64,000 nt of DNA from Pseudomonas sp. MRSN 12121 (GCF_000931465.1 NZ_CP010892.1:4177388-4241387); one strand, 5' to 3'. Shown: positions 15,742 through 26,858, counted from the first letter of the stretch. Numbers and translations are program-made. Notes: generated by a model not told the origin, from the letters alone.

Positions 15742-17316
15742 ATGACTGACAACCTGATCGAAATCCGCCACCTCGACGTCGCCTTCGGCGCGCAGCAAGT
15801 GGTGCGCGACCTGTGCCTGGACATCCGCCCCGGCGAGTGCCTGGCGCTGGTCGGCGAATCGGGGTCGGGCAAATCGGTGACCGCCCACTCGATCCTGCAA
15901 CTGCTGCCCGACTGCGACAGCCACAGCAGCGGCAGCATCCGCTACCGGGGCCAGGAGCTGCTGGGCGCCGACAACGCCACCCTGCGCACGATCCGCGGCG
16001 ACCGCATCGCCATGATCTTCCAGGAGCCCATGACCTCGCTGAACCCGCTGCACAGCATCGAAAAACAGATCGGCGAAACCCTGCTGCTGCACAAGGGCCT
16101 GGGCGGCAAGGCAGCCCAGGCGCGGATCCTCGAACTGCTGCATCTGGTAGGCATCCACAAGCCCGAGGAGCGGCTCAAGGCCTATCCACACCAGCTCTCC
16201 GGCGGCCAACGCCAGCGGGTGATGATCGCCATGGCCCTGGCCTGCGAACCGGAACTGCTGATCGCCGACGAACCGACCACCGCCCTCGACGTCACGGTGC
16301 AGCGCAAGATCCTGCTGCTGCTCAAATCCCTGCAACAGCGCCTGGGCATGTCGCTGCTGCTGATCAGCCACGACCTCAACCTGGTGCGCAGCATCGCCCA
16401 GCGGGTGTGCGTGATGAAGGCCGGGCAGATCGTCGAGCAGGCCGACTGCGCCACCCTGTTCGCCGCCCCCGAACACCCGTACAGCCGGGTGCTGCTCAAC
16501 GCCGAGCCGGAAGGCGAAGCCCTGCCCCGGGACGAACGCGAAGTGGTGCTGCAGGTGGACGACCTGAACGTGCGGTTCCCGATCGGCGGCGGGCTGTTCC
16601 GGCGCAAGGACTACCTGCACGCGGTGGACGGCATCAGCCTGAGCCTGCAACGGGGCAAGACCCTGGGCATCGTCGGCGAATCCGGCTCCGGCAAGTCGAC
16701 CCTGGGCCAGGCGATCCTGCGCCTGCTGGACTCTCAAGGCCGCATCCGCTTCCAGGGCGAGGCGCTCGATGGCCTGACCCAGAAGCAGCTGCGGCCGTGG
16801 CGCAAGCAGATGCAGGTGGTGTTCCAGGACCCGTATGGCAGCCTCAGCCCGCGCATGTCGGTGCAACAGATCATCAGCGAAGGGCTGGAGGTGCACAGCC
16901 ACGCCACCGCCCAGCAGTGCGAGCAGCAGGTGATCCGCGCCCTGGAAGAAGTCGGCCTGGACCCGGCCAGCCGCCACCGCTACCCCCACGAGTTTTCCGG
17001 CGGCCAGCGCCAGCGCATCGCCATTGCCCGGGCCCTGGTGCTCAAGCCGGCGCTGATCCTGCTGGACGAGCCGACCTCGGCGCTGGACCGCACCGTGCAG
17101 AAACAGGTGGTGGCGCTGTTGCGGCAGTTGCAGGAACGGCACGGCCTGACCTACCTGTTTATCAGCCACGACCTGGCGGTGGTCCGCGCCCTGGCCCACG
17201 ACATGCTGGTGATCAAGGACGGCAAGGTGGTCGAGCGCGGCCCCAGCCACCAGGTGTTCGAAGCGCCGCAGCACCCCTACACCCGGGAACTGCTGGCCGC
17301 CGCCCACCCGGCCTGA
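15742..17316 (+). CDS. yejF: Peptide ABC transporter, tandem ATP-binding protein (YejF)
   Basis: The ATPase of the importer, with two fused nucleotide-binding domains (524 residues). Domain 1 has Walker A GESGSGKS at residues 38-45, signature LSGGQRQR near 152 and Walker B LLIADEPTTALD. Domain 2 has Walker A GESGSGKST near 313, signature FSGGQRQR near 417 and LILLDEPTSALD. I chose ATG 15742 (MTDNLIEIRHLDV); the frame is open a little further upstream into yejE. A REP palindrome follows the stop. Confidence 0.94.
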   Translation: MTDNLIEIRHLDVAFGAQQVVRDLCLDIRPGECLALVGESGSGKSVTAHSILQLLPDCDSHSSGSIRYRGQELLGADNATLRTIRGDRIAMIFQEPMTSLNPLHSIEKQIGETLLLHKGLGGKAAQARILELLHLVGIHKPEERLKAYPHQLSGGQRQRVMIAMALACEPELLIADEPTTALDVTVQRKILLLLKSLQQRLGMSLLLISHDLNLVRSIAQRVCVMKAGQIVEQADCATLFAAPEHPYSRVLLNAEPEGEALPRDEREVVLQVDDLNVRFPIGGGLFRRKDYLHAVDGISLSLQRGKTLGIVGESGSGKSTLGQAILRLLDSQGRIRFQGEALDGLTQKQLRPWRKQMQVVFQDPYGSLSPRMSVQQIISEGLEVHSHATAQQCEQQVIRALEEVGLDPASRHRYPHEFSGGQRQRIAIARALVLKPALILLDEPTSALDRTVQKQVVALLRQLQERHGLTYLFISHDLAVVRALAHDMLVIKDGKVVERGPSHQVFEAPQHPYTRELLAAAHPA

Positions 17317-17331
17317 CCCGGCTAACCCCTT

Positions 17332-17420
17332 TGTAGGAGCGAGGCTTGCCCGCGATCCAGGCGCCGCGGTCTTGCAGGTGCACCGCATAAGGCCTATCGC
17401 GGGCAAGCCTCGCTCCTACA
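17332..17420. repeat. REP/REPIN element, family B (copy 1)
   Basis: Two convergent arms each containing GAGCGAGGCTTGCCCGC, beginning TGTAG and ending CTACA, with a variable centre of about 40 nt. It lies between yejF and hbcR and could form a long transcript hairpin at the end of the yej operon. Confidence 0.85.
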
Positions 17421-17499
17421 GGGTGGGCGGCGGTGATGGTCGCGTGGGCGCGGGGATTCCCGGCATAATCGGCGCCGCGCTCCCTTCAGGACCTTGCCC

Positions 17500-18918
17500 A
17501 TGAACGACACCGAAAGCCTCAAGGACTACCAGCGGGTTCGCCGGTTGGCGATCCGCTCGCTGTTCGAGATCATCGAGCAATCCAGCGAAGGCACGGTGAT
17601 CGTCGACCGCGACGCCAATATCGTCTGGATGAACGAACGCTACGCCCGGCGCTTCGGCCTGGAGTCGGCGGCGTTCGCCATCGGCAAGGCCTGCGAAAGC
17701 GTGATCCCCGGCAGCCTGTTGCGCGAAGTGGTGCGCACCGGGCGGCCGATCCTGCTGGACATGCAGGACACCCCCAAGGACCCGCTGGTGGTGATGCGCC
17801 TGCCGATCCACGACCACGCCGGCGCGGTGATCGGCGCCATCGGCTTCGCCCTGTTCGACGAGCTGCGCAGCCTGTCGCCGATGCTCAAGCGCTACCTGAG
17901 CATGCAGGAAGAACTGGCCTCCACCCGCTCGCTGTTGCGGGCGCGGCAAACCAAATACAACTTCGCCCACTTCATCGGCACCAGCGCCGCCAGCCTGGAG
18001 GTCAAGCGCCGCGCCCGACGCAGCGCCAGCACCGACTCGCCGGTGCTGCTGCAAGGCGAGACCGGCACCGGCAAGGAGCTATTGGCCCAGGCCATCCACG
18101 CGGCGTCGCCGCGGGCGCACAAGGCCTTTGTCAGCATCAACAGCGCGGCGATTCCCGAGGCCCTGCTGGAGGCCGAGTTCTTCGGCACCGCGCCCGGCGC
18201 CTTCACCGGCGCCGACCGCAAGGGCCGCGCCGGCAAGTTGCAGATCGCCCAGGGCGGCACGCTGTTTCTCGACGAGATCGGCGACATGCCCCTGCCCCTG
18301 CAAAGCAAGCTGCTGCGGGTGCTGCAAGAAAAAGAGTTCGAGCCGGTGGGCTCCAACGAGGTGATCCAGAGCGATGTGCGGGTGATCGCCGCCACCTCCA
18401 CCGACCTGGAAGCGGCGATCAAGCGCGGCGAATTCCGCGCCGACCTGTACTACCGCCTCAATGTCCTGCCGATCCAGGTGCCGCCGCTGCGCGAACGCCT
18501 GGACGACCTGCCGGCGCTGAGCGAAGCCATCCTCGAGGAACTGCGCAGCCAGCACGAACTGGCCGCCGACGCCCTGGCCCTGCTCGGCCAACATGCCTGG
18601 CCGGGCAATATCCGAGAACTGCGCAACGTGCTGGAACGCGCCGCGCTGCTCAGCGACGACCTGACCCTCAACGCCGCCGACCTGCGCGCGGCCATCGGCA
18701 CCTTCAGCCCGGTGCCACGCCCGGCCAGCGCGCCAGTCACCGAGGCACCGGCCGCCGAGACCTTTGCCGCCGCCCGGGCACGTTTCGACCGGCAGTTGAT
18801 CGAAGCGACCCTGGCGCAATGCGCCGGCAAGGTCCCCGAAGCCGCGGCGCGCCTGGGGCTGGGGCGCTCGACCCTGTACAAGAAAATGGCGGCGCTGGGG
18901 ATCGAAGAGTCTCAATAA
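17500..18918 (+). CDS. hbcR: Sigma-54-dependent activator of 3-hydroxybutyrate use (HbcR-like)
   Basis: An enhancer-binding activator that opens sigma-54 promoters. The 472-residue protein (ATG 17500) has an N-terminal PAS-like sensor (about 18-125), an AAA+ domain with Walker A GETGTGKE (186-193), the sigma-54-contacting GAFTGA loop (233-238) and Walker B LFLDEI (255-260). It ends in a Fis-type helix-turn-helix (AAARLGLGRSTLYKKMAAL). There is no receiver domain, so it probably senses a small molecule through PAS. Gene order (regulator, GntP permease, bdhA, acetoacetyl-CoA synthetase) is that of P. aeruginosa HbcR. The first of three candidate binding palindromes overlaps its stop codon. Confidence 0.88.
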   Translation: MNDTESLKDYQRVRRLAIRSLFEIIEQSSEGTVIVDRDANIVWMNERYARRFGLESAAFAIGKACESVIPGSLLREVVRTGRPILLDMQDTPKDPLVVMRLPIHDHAGAVIGAIGFALFDELRSLSPMLKRYLSMQEELASTRSLLRARQTKYNFAHFIGTSAASLEVKRRARRSASTDSPVLLQGETGTGKELLAQAIHAASPRAHKAFVSINSAAIPEALLEAEFFGTAPGAFTGADRKGRAGKLQIAQGGTLFLDEIGDMPLPLQSKLLRVLQEKEFEPVGSNEVIQSDVRVIAATSTDLEAAIKRGEFRADLYYRLNVLPIQVPPLRERLDDLPALSEAILEELRSQHELAADALALLGQHAWPGNIRELRNVLERAALLSDDLTLNAADLRAAIGTFSPVPRPASAPVTEAPAAETFAAARARFDRQLIEATLAQCAGKVPEAAARLGLGRSTLYKKMAALGIEESQ

Positions 18919-18924
18919 AGAGAC
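18909..18924. promoter_or_regulatory. Candidate HbcR upstream activator site 1
   Basis: GTCTC-AATAAA-GAGAC, a perfect 16-bp dyad that contains the hbcR stop codon (TAA at 18916-18918). An identical core recurs 20 bp downstream. Confidence 0.6.
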
Positions 18925-18929
18925 TTTTA

Positions 18930-18943
18930 TCTCAATAAAGAGA
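18930..18943. promoter_or_regulatory. Candidate HbcR upstream activator site 2
   Basis: TCTC-AATAAA-GAGA, the same core as site 1, shifted by exactly 20 bp (two helical turns), as expected for cooperative binding of an enhancer-binding protein. Confidence 0.6.
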
Positions 18944-18964
18944 AACAGCCAGCGCTTCGCGCTG

Positions 18965-19029
18965 ATCGCGGGCAAGCCTCGCTCCTACAGAAGAATTCGG
19001 CTCTTGTAGGAGCGAGGCTTGCCCGCGAT
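18965..19029. repeat. REP/REPIN element, family B (copy 2), inverted head-to-head
   Basis: Two arms of family B in the opposite relative order to copy 1: the arms ending CTACA and starting TGTAG face each other across about 15 nt. It lies inside the regulatory region between activator sites 2 and 3 of the 3-hydroxybutyrate operon. Confidence 0.8.
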
Positions 19030-19052
19030 AGCATCCTCAAGACCAACAAATA

Positions 19053-19066
19053 TCTCAAAACAGAGA
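19053..19066. promoter_or_regulatory. Candidate HbcR upstream activator site 3
   Basis: TCTC-AAAACA-GAGA, with the same half-sites and spacing as sites 1 and 2, about 65 bp upstream of the sigma-54 promoter. Confidence 0.55.
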
Positions 19067-19129
19067 CAAAACTCTGCGCCGTCACCTCACAAAATATAAA
19101 AACCCTTATATTTCAATTACTTAAATAAA

Positions 19130-19145
19130 TGGCACAAAACTCGCT
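19130..19145 (+). promoter_or_regulatory. Sigma-54 promoter of the 3-hydroxybutyrate operon
   Basis: TGGCACAAAACTCGCT matches the TGGCAC-N5-TTGCW consensus at every conserved position except one (C for the second T of TTGC). The GG and GC dinucleotides have the required spacing. The GntP permease ATG is 57 bp downstream with a GGAGAG site. Confidence 0.85.
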
Positions 19146-19201
19146 ATAGCCCCTCCCCACACGCTTCACCCACAAAAATAACAATCCTGGAGAGACACAC
19201 C

Positions 19202-20593
19202 ATGAGTGTGATCATTGCCCTGGCAGCCCTCGCGCTGCTGATGCTGGCGGCCTACCGTGGCTACAGCGTCATCCTCTTCGCCCCCATCGCCGCCCTCGGC
19301 GCCGTCCTGCTCACCGATCCGTCCGCCGTGGCACCGGCCTTCACCGGGGTGTTCATGGAGAAGATGGTCGGCTTCATCAAGCTGTACTTCCCGGTGTTCC
19401 TGCTCGGCGCGGTGTTCGGCAAGCTGATCGAGCTGTCGGGCTTTTCCCGTTCCATCGTCGCCGCCGCCATCCGCCTGCTCGGCACCCGCCAGGCGATGCT
19501 GGTGATCGTGCTGGTCTGCGCCCTGCTGACCTACGGCGGCGTCTCGCTGTTCGTGGTGGTGTTCGCGGTCTACCCGTTCGCCGCCGAGATGTTCCGCCAG
19601 AGCAATATCCCCAAGCGCCTGATCCCGGCGACCATCGCCCTCGGCGCGTTTTCCTTCACCATGGACGCCCTGCCCGGCACCCCGCAGATCCAGAACATCA
19701 TCCCCAGCACCTTCTTCAACACCACCGCCTGGGCCGCGCCCTGGCTCGGGGTGATCGGCACGGTGTTCGTGTTCTGCGCCGGCATGCTGTTCCTCCAGCG
19801 CCAGCGCAACAAGGCGCACAAAGCCGGCGAAGGCTATGGCACCGAGCTGCGCAACGAGCCGGAAACCGCCGCCGACATCCAGCTGCCCAACCCCTGGATC
19901 GCCCTGTCGCCCCTGCTGCTGGTGGGCCTGATGAACCTGCTGTTCACCCACTGGATCCCGCAGTGGTACGGCAAGACCCACAGCCTGGCCCTGGCCGGCA
20001 TGGCCGCCCCGGTACAGACCGACGTGGCCAAGCTCACCGCCATCTGGGCAGTCCAGGCGGCGCTGCTGGTGGGCATCCTGATGGTCCTGGTGTTCGGCTT
20101 CTCGGCCATTCGCAGCAAGCTCGCCGAAGGCAGCAAGAGCGCGGTCAGCGGCGCCCTGCTGGCGGCGATGAACACCGCCTCGGAGTACGGCTTCGGCGCG
20201 GTGATCGCCTCCCTGCCGGGCTTCCTGGTGCTGTCGGACTGGCTGAAAAGCATCCCCAATCCGCTGGTCAACGAAGCCATCACCGTGACCCTGCTGGCCG
20301 GCATCACCGGCTCCGCCTCGGGCGGCATGAGCATCGCCCTGGCGGCCATGTCGGAGACCTTCATCAGCGCCGCCCATGCCGCCAACATTCCGCTGGAAGT
20401 GCTGCACCGGGTGGCCGCCATGGCCAGCGGCGGCATGGACACCCTGCCGCACAACGGCGCGGTGATCACCCTGCTGGCGGTCACCGGCCTGACCCACCGC
20501 GAGGCCTACAAGGACATTTTCTGCATTACCCTGATCAAGACCCTGGCCGTCTTCGTCGTCATCGCCACTTTCTATGCCACCGGCATTGTGTGA
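19202..20593 (+). CDS. GntP-family permease, probable 3-hydroxybutyrate transporter
   Basis: A 463-residue inner-membrane secondary transporter with about 12 hydrophobic helices. Family features include the start MSVIIALAALALLMLAAYRG, the conserved YGGVSLFVVVFAVYPFA stretch, DALPGTPQIQNIIP, and the C-terminal SGGMDTLPHNGAVITLL motif. It sits directly downstream of the sigma-54 promoter and 7 bp before bdhA. Uptake of 3-hydroxybutyrate or a related short hydroxy acid is inferred from the operon. The gluconate permeases that name the family are not implied. Confidence 0.88.
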   Translation: MSVIIALAALALLMLAAYRGYSVILFAPIAALGAVLLTDPSAVAPAFTGVFMEKMVGFIKLYFPVFLLGAVFGKLIELSGFSRSIVAAAIRLLGTRQAMLVIVLVCALLTYGGVSLFVVVFAVYPFAAEMFRQSNIPKRLIPATIALGAFSFTMDALPGTPQIQNIIPSTFFNTTAWAAPWLGVIGTVFVFCAGMLFLQRQRNKAHKAGEGYGTELRNEPETAADIQLPNPWIALSPLLLVGLMNLLFTHWIPQWYGKTHSLALAGMAAPVQTDVAKLTAIWAVQAALLVGILMVLVFGFSAIRSKLAEGSKSAVSGALLAAMNTASEYGFGAVIASLPGFLVLSDWLKSIPNPLVNEAITVTLLAGITGSASGGMSIALAAMSETFISAAHAANIPLEVLHRVAAMASGGMDTLPHNGAVITLLAVTGLTHREAYKDIFCITLIKTLAVFVVIATFYATGIV

Positions 20594-20600
20594 GGTATCC

Positions 20601-21386
20601 ATGAGCAATCTTGCGGGCAAGACCGCCCTCGTCACCGGCTCCACCAGCGGCATTGGCTTAGGTGTAGCCCTGAGCCTGGCCAAGGCCGGCGCCAACCTGA
20701 TCCTCAACGGTTTCGGCGATGCCTCGGCGGTGATCGCCGAGGTCGCGCGCCTCAATAAAGACAGCGGCGGCAAGGTCGGCCATCACCCGGCCGACGTCAG
20801 CGACCCGGCGCAGATCGCCGACATGCTGGCCTACGCCGAGCGCGAATTCGGCGGCGTCGACATCCTGGTCAACAACGCCGGCATCCAGCACGTAGCGGCG
20901 GTGGAAGAATTCCCGGTGGAACGCTGGGATTCGATCATCGCCATCAACCTGTCGTCGGTGTTCCACAGCACCCGCCTGAGCCTGCCGGGCATGCGCGCCA
21001 AGGGCTGGGGGCGGATCGTCAATATCGCCTCGGTGCACGGCCAGGTCGGCTCGGTCGGCAAGGCTGCCTATGTGGCGGCCAAGCACGGGGTGATCGGCCT
21101 GACCAAAGTCGTGGGCCTGGAAACCGCCACCTCCAATGTCACCTGCAATGCCATCTGCCCGGGCTGGGTGCTGACCCCGCTGGTGCAGAAGCAGATCGAC
21201 GACCGCATCGCCGCGGGGGTCGACCCGCAGCAGGCGCAGCACGATTTGCTGGCGGAAAAACAGCCGTCCCTGGAGTTCGTCACCCCCTCGCAACTGGGCG
21301 AGCTGGTGCTGTTCCTGTGCAGCGAGGCCGGCAGCCAGGTACGTGGCGCGGCGTGGAATATCGACGGTGGCTGGCTGGCGCAGTAA
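20601..21386 (+). CDS. bdhA: 3-hydroxybutyrate dehydrogenase
   Basis: An NAD-dependent short-chain dehydrogenase that oxidises (R)-3-hydroxybutyrate to acetoacetate. The 261-residue protein (ATG 20601, GAGG site upstream) has the cofactor motif TGSTSGIG at 12-19, NNAG at 91-94 and the catalytic residues S144, Y157 and K161 (NIASVHGQVGS, AAYVAAKHG). The ending WNIDGGWLAQ is typical of BdhA. It is coupled to the permease upstream, and its product acetoacetate is the substrate of the next gene. Confidence 0.95.
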   Translation: MSNLAGKTALVTGSTSGIGLGVALSLAKAGANLILNGFGDASAVIAEVARLNKDSGGKVGHHPADVSDPAQIADMLAYAEREFGGVDILVNNAGIQHVAAVEEFPVERWDSIIAINLSSVFHSTRLSLPGMRAKGWGRIVNIASVHGQVGSVGKAAYVAAKHGVIGLTKVVGLETATSNVTCNAICPGWVLTPLVQKQIDDRIAAGVDPQQAQHDLLAEKQPSLEFVTPSQLGELVLFLCSEAGSQVRGAAWNIDGGWLAQ

Positions 21387-21481
21387 AAAAGCTTCGCCTC
21401 TCAGCCCCCTGACCTGCGGCAGCGGCAGGTAGTAGAGTTGAAACTGCTTTGTGTGTGCACCAGAAGAACAAGAGGCCACCC

Positions 21482-23437
<1,956 letters not shown>

Positions 23438-23450
23438 CCTCGAGTGCCGC

Positions 23451-23531
23451 ATCGCGGGCAAGTCGGATCGCCGCCCGCTCGCTCCTACAGGATCACGCAC
23501 AGTCCTTGTAGGAGCGAGGCTTGCCCGCGAT
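23451..23531. repeat. REP/REPIN element, family B (copy 3), one arm interrupted
   Basis: The right arm is intact (TGTAGGAGCGAGGC, then TTGCCCGCGAT). The left arm carries an extra stretch of roughly 17 nt between ATCGCGGGCAAG and GCTCGCTCCTACAG, so it is a decayed or rearranged copy between aacS and the sensor kinase. Confidence 0.7.
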
Positions 23532-23640
23532 GAGGCCAGACCTGCCCCCCATATCTCCTTTCCCACCCGGACTGGTCATCCATGGCAAAAGCGGGTGAAA
23601 TACCCGCCACGCCCCCGCACCAACAGACGACACCCCCGAT

Positions 23641-26178
23641 ATGAACGCTCCCCCCACCGGCAGCGAAGCCGAAATCCTGATTGCCCGGCTGGACTGGGCC
23701 GCCACGCCGCTGGGCGCGGTCGACCACTGGCCGCAGAGCCTGCGCACCGCGACGGACATCGTGATCCACTCGCCGATGCCGATGCTGCTGCTGTGGGGCC
23801 CGCAATTGACGCAGATCTACAACGACGGTTTCGCCCTGCTGGCCGGCAACAAGCACCCTGGCGCCTTCGGCCAGTCGACGCACCTGGCCTGGCCGGAATT
23901 CGAGGCGTTCACCGCGCCGATCTACGACGCCGTGCTGCAAGGCCAGGTGCGCAGCTTCAGCGAGAAGCCCTTTACCCTGCAGCGCCAAGGGCGCGCGGTG
24001 GATGTCTGGCTGGACCTGACCTACAGCCCGATCCGCGACGAAAGCGGCCAGGTGGCCGGGATCCTGGTCACCTGCATCGAGACCAACGAGCGCCGGCGCA
24101 TCGCCCTGGAGCTGGAACAGCGCTCGGCGGCCAGCCTCAAGGCCCAGCATGAAATCGAGGAGCGCCTGCAACTGGCGCTGGCGGCCACCGACGCCGTCGG
24201 CACCTGGGACTGGGATATCGGCGACGACCGCTTTATCGCCGATGCCCACTTCGCCCAGCTGCACAGCATCGACCCGGCCCTGGCCGGGCAGTTGCCCATC
24301 AGCGAGTACCTCAAGGGCGTGCACCCGGAAGACCGCGGCATGGTCGCGCGCAGCATCAAGCACTGCATCACCCACGGCACCGAATACGCCGAGGAATACC
24401 GCCTGCAACAGCCTGACGGCGAAGTCCGCTGGGTCTTCGCCCGCGGCCGCTGCTACAAGGATCATCACGGCCGCCCGGTGCGTTTCCTCGGCGCCGCCCT
24501 GGACCTGACCGACCGCAAGCGCATGGAACAGGCATTGCGCCAGAGCCAGACCGAGTTACAACTGATCATCAACGCCATGCCGGTGCTGATCGGCTACGTC
24601 GACAACGAAGAACGCTTTCGCCTGAACAACAGCGCCTACCTCGACTGGTACGGCCTGACTCCGCAAGAGCTGTACGGCCGGACCATCCGCGAGGTGCTGG
24701 GGGATGACATCTACGCCACCCGCGCCGACAAGATCGCCGCCGCCCTGGCCGGCAAACCCTGCAGCTTCGAGGCCAGCACGCCGCACCGCGATGGCCGCGC
24801 ACGGCACGCGCTGATGAAGTACCTGCCGCGCTACGGCGGCGACGGCGCGGTCAATGGTTTCTACATCTTCGTGATCGACGAGACCGAGCGAAAACACACC
24901 GAAGAAGCCCTGCGCCATCTCAACGAAACCCTGGAAGAACGGGTGGCCGAACGCACCCAGGCGTTGGCCGCCGCCAACCAGCGCCTGCAAAGCGAGATGT
25001 TCGAACGCGAGCGCGCCGAAGACGCCCTGCGCCATGCGCAGAAAATGGAAGCCGTGGGCCAGCTCACCGGCGGCATCGCCCATGACTTCAACAATATGCT
25101 CACCGGCATCATCGGCAGCCTGGAACTGATGCAGCGCTACATCGACGCCAACCGCAGCGAGGAAATCGGCCGCTTCACCGAAGCCGCGATGTCCTCGGCC
25201 AAGCGCGCGGCCGCCCTCACCCATCGCCTGCTGGCGTTTTCCCGGCGCCAGTCGCTGGACCGCCGCCCCCTGCAACCGAACCAACTGGTGCGCTCGCTGC
25301 ACGACCTGCTCGACCACACCAAGGGCGAGCACATCGAGCTGAAAATGAACCTGGGGGCCAACGTCTGGCCGATCAACAGTGACGCCAGCCAGTTGGAGAA
25401 CGCCCTGCTCAACCTGGTGATCAACGCCCGCGACGCCATGCCCGACGGCGGCGTGCTGACCATCGAGACTGCCAACAGCTACCTCAACGGCAGCGACCTG
25501 GGCACCCTGGAACCGGTCAAGGCCGGCGACTACGTGATGCTCGGCGTCAGCGACAACGGCGCCGGCATGACCCCGCGCGTGCTGGCCAAGGCCTTCGATC
25601 CGTTCTTCACCACCAAGCCCATCGGCCAGGGCACGGGCCTCGGGTTGTCGATGATCTACGGTTTCGCCCAGCAATCCGGCGGCCACCTGACCATCACCAG
25701 CGAGCCTGGCCAGGGCACCTGCGTGCGCCTGTACCTGCCGCGCCTGCACAGCACTATCGCCGCCGACCACGACACCCCGGGCAGTGCCGAAGCGCCGTGC
25801 GCGGTAGCGGGCGAATCGGTGATCCTGGTGGAAGACGACCCGGCGGTGCGCATGCTGGTGCTCAACGTGCTGGGCGAACTGGGCTACACCGCCTTCGAGG
25901 CCGAGGACGCCAGGAGCGCGCTGCCGTTGCTGGACTCCGACCAGCGCGTCGACCTGCTGGTGACCGACGTCGGCCTGCCGGGCATGAACGGCCGGCAGTT
26001 GGCGGAGATCGCCCGCGAACGGCGGCCGGGGCTCAAGGTCCTGTTCATGACCGGCTACGCGGAAAAGGCCGCCGAGCGCCAGGGCTTTCTCGACGCCGGC
26101 ATGGACCTGATCGCCAAGCCATTCTCCATCGAGGCCCTGGCGCAGAAGATCCGCGACATGATCGGCCGGCAGGACTGA
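23641..26178 (+). CDS. PAS-rich hybrid sensor histidine kinase/response regulator
   Basis: An 845-residue, apparently soluble hybrid kinase with no membrane helices. Order of domains: a PAS/GAF-like N-terminus beginning with a WP-rich segment (DHWPQSLRTATDIVIHSPMP), a second PAS with a PAC-type end (EYRLQQPDGEVRWVFARGR), a third PAS, and a coiled-coil linker (LNETLEERVAERTQALAAANQR). HisKA follows with phospho-acceptor H481 (GGIAHDFNNML), then HATPase (N, G1 and G2 boxes: NLVINARDAM, DNGAGM, GTGLGLS) and a C-terminal receiver with D776 (LLVTDVGLPGM). The class is that of blue-light/redox-type hybrid kinases, but I see no flavin-binding GXNCRFLQ motif. Signal and partner are unknown. Confidence 0.9.
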   Translation: MNAPPTGSEAEILIARLDWAATPLGAVDHWPQSLRTATDIVIHSPMPMLLLWGPQLTQIYNDGFALLAGNKHPGAFGQSTHLAWPEFEAFTAPIYDAVLQGQVRSFSEKPFTLQRQGRAVDVWLDLTYSPIRDESGQVAGILVTCIETNERRRIALELEQRSAASLKAQHEIEERLQLALAATDAVGTWDWDIGDDRFIADAHFAQLHSIDPALAGQLPISEYLKGVHPEDRGMVARSIKHCITHGTEYAEEYRLQQPDGEVRWVFARGRCYKDHHGRPVRFLGAALDLTDRKRMEQALRQSQTELQLIINAMPVLIGYVDNEERFRLNNSAYLDWYGLTPQELYGRTIREVLGDDIYATRADKIAAALAGKPCSFEASTPHRDGRARHALMKYLPRYGGDGAVNGFYIFVIDETERKHTEEALRHLNETLEERVAERTQALAAANQRLQSEMFERERAEDALRHAQKMEAVGQLTGGIAHDFNNMLTGIIGSLELMQRYIDANRSEEIGRFTEAAMSSAKRAAALTHRLLAFSRRQSLDRRPLQPNQLVRSLHDLLDHTKGEHIELKMNLGANVWPINSDASQLENALLNLVINARDAMPDGGVLTIETANSYLNGSDLGTLEPVKAGDYVMLGVSDNGAGMTPRVLAKAFDPFFTTKPIGQGTGLGLSMIYGFAQQSGGHLTITSEPGQGTCVRLYLPRLHSTIAADHDTPGSAEAPCAVAGESVILVEDDPAVRMLVLNVLGELGYTAFEAEDARSALPLLDSDQRVDLLVTDVGLPGMNGRQLAEIARERRPGLKVLFMTGYAEKAAERQGFLDAGMDLIAKPFSIEALAQKIRDMIGRQD

Positions 26179-26230
26179 TTTCAGGCATAATCCGCGGCCG
26201 CCGTCCGCACCGCTGCAAGGTAACCGTCCC

Positions 26231-26506
26231 ATGAAAGCCCAAGCCCGCCACATCTTGGTGAAAACCGCCGAAGAGGCCGAACAGCTCAAGCAACGCATCG
26301 CCAAGGGCGAAGCCTTCGACGTGCTGGCGAAGAAATACTCCACCTGCCCCTCCGGCAAACGCGGCGGCGACCTGGGCGAAGTGCGCCCCGGGCAGATGGT
26401 CGGCGCCATCGACCAGGTGATCTTCAAGAAGCCCCTGCGCACCGTGCACGGGCCGATCAAGAGCAAGTTCGGCTATCACCTGGTACAAGTCTTTTTCCGC
26501 GACTGA
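26231..26506 (+). CDS. Parvulin-type peptidyl-prolyl cis-trans isomerase (second copy)
   Basis: A 91-residue single-domain parvulin, ATG 26231. It keeps the family framework (ARHILVKTAEEAEQL, KKYSTCPSGKRGGDLGEV, FGYHLVQV). It diverges from the 93-residue copy at 11358, with a more basic centre (IDQVIFKKPLRTVHGPIK). It lies 52 bp after the hybrid kinase and is followed by two REP elements. There is no evident pathway link. Confidence 0.9.
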   Translation: MKAQARHILVKTAEEAEQLKQRIAKGEAFDVLAKKYSTCPSGKRGGDLGEVRPGQMVGAIDQVIFKKPLRTVHGPIKSKFGYHLVQVFFRD

Positions 26507-26527
26507 CCCCCGACGCTCACAACACCC

Positions 26528-26678
26528 TGTAGCCGCTGCCGAGCTTCAGCGAGGCTGCGATCGCCTGCAAGGCAGGCGTGAAACCAGGCGGCGCATTCCA
26601 TCTGGCGCACCGCGGCGTCTGGTTTGGCGGCGACTGCGTTGCCGATCGCTGCCTCGCTGGCGCTCGGCAGCGGCTACA
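26528..26678. repeat. REP/REPIN element, family A (copy 2)
   Basis: Inverted arms starting TGTAGCCGCTGCCGAGC and ending GCGGCTACA, with GCGAGGCTGCGATCG in the left arm and a slightly altered right arm (GCTGCCTCGC). It lies downstream of the second parvulin gene. Confidence 0.85.
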
Positions 26679-26719
26679 GGCATGGGGTTGCGTCTCGATT
26701 TTTCTCCCAGCACAGAACA

Positions 26720-26850
26720 TGTAGCCCCGGCGAGGCTGCGATCGCCGGCGCAAGGACGGTATCCGCGATCTTTCAGCTAGATCGCATCGCCAGGTTTTGC
26801 GGCCCCTGCGGTGCCGATCGCAGCCTCGCCGGGGCTCGGCAGCGGCTACA
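26720..26850. repeat. REP/REPIN element, family A (copy 3)
   Basis: A second family-A element only about 40 bp from copy 2. The left arm is shortened (TGTAGCCCCGGCGAGGC), lacking the CGCTGCCGAGC part, while the right arm is full. The two tandem copies end just before the stop of the minus-strand kinase gene, i.e. between convergent genes. Confidence 0.8.
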
Positions 26851-26858
26851 AGATGGCG

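Noticed and set aside
15682..17406. Long minus-strand frame antisense to yejF
   Set aside because: Shadow of the tandem ATPase gene; composition typical of antisense frames in GC-rich DNA.
23641..26178. LOV blue-light receptor kinase
   Set aside because: The N-terminal PAS domains lack the flavin-binding cysteine motif, so a light-sensing call is not supported.
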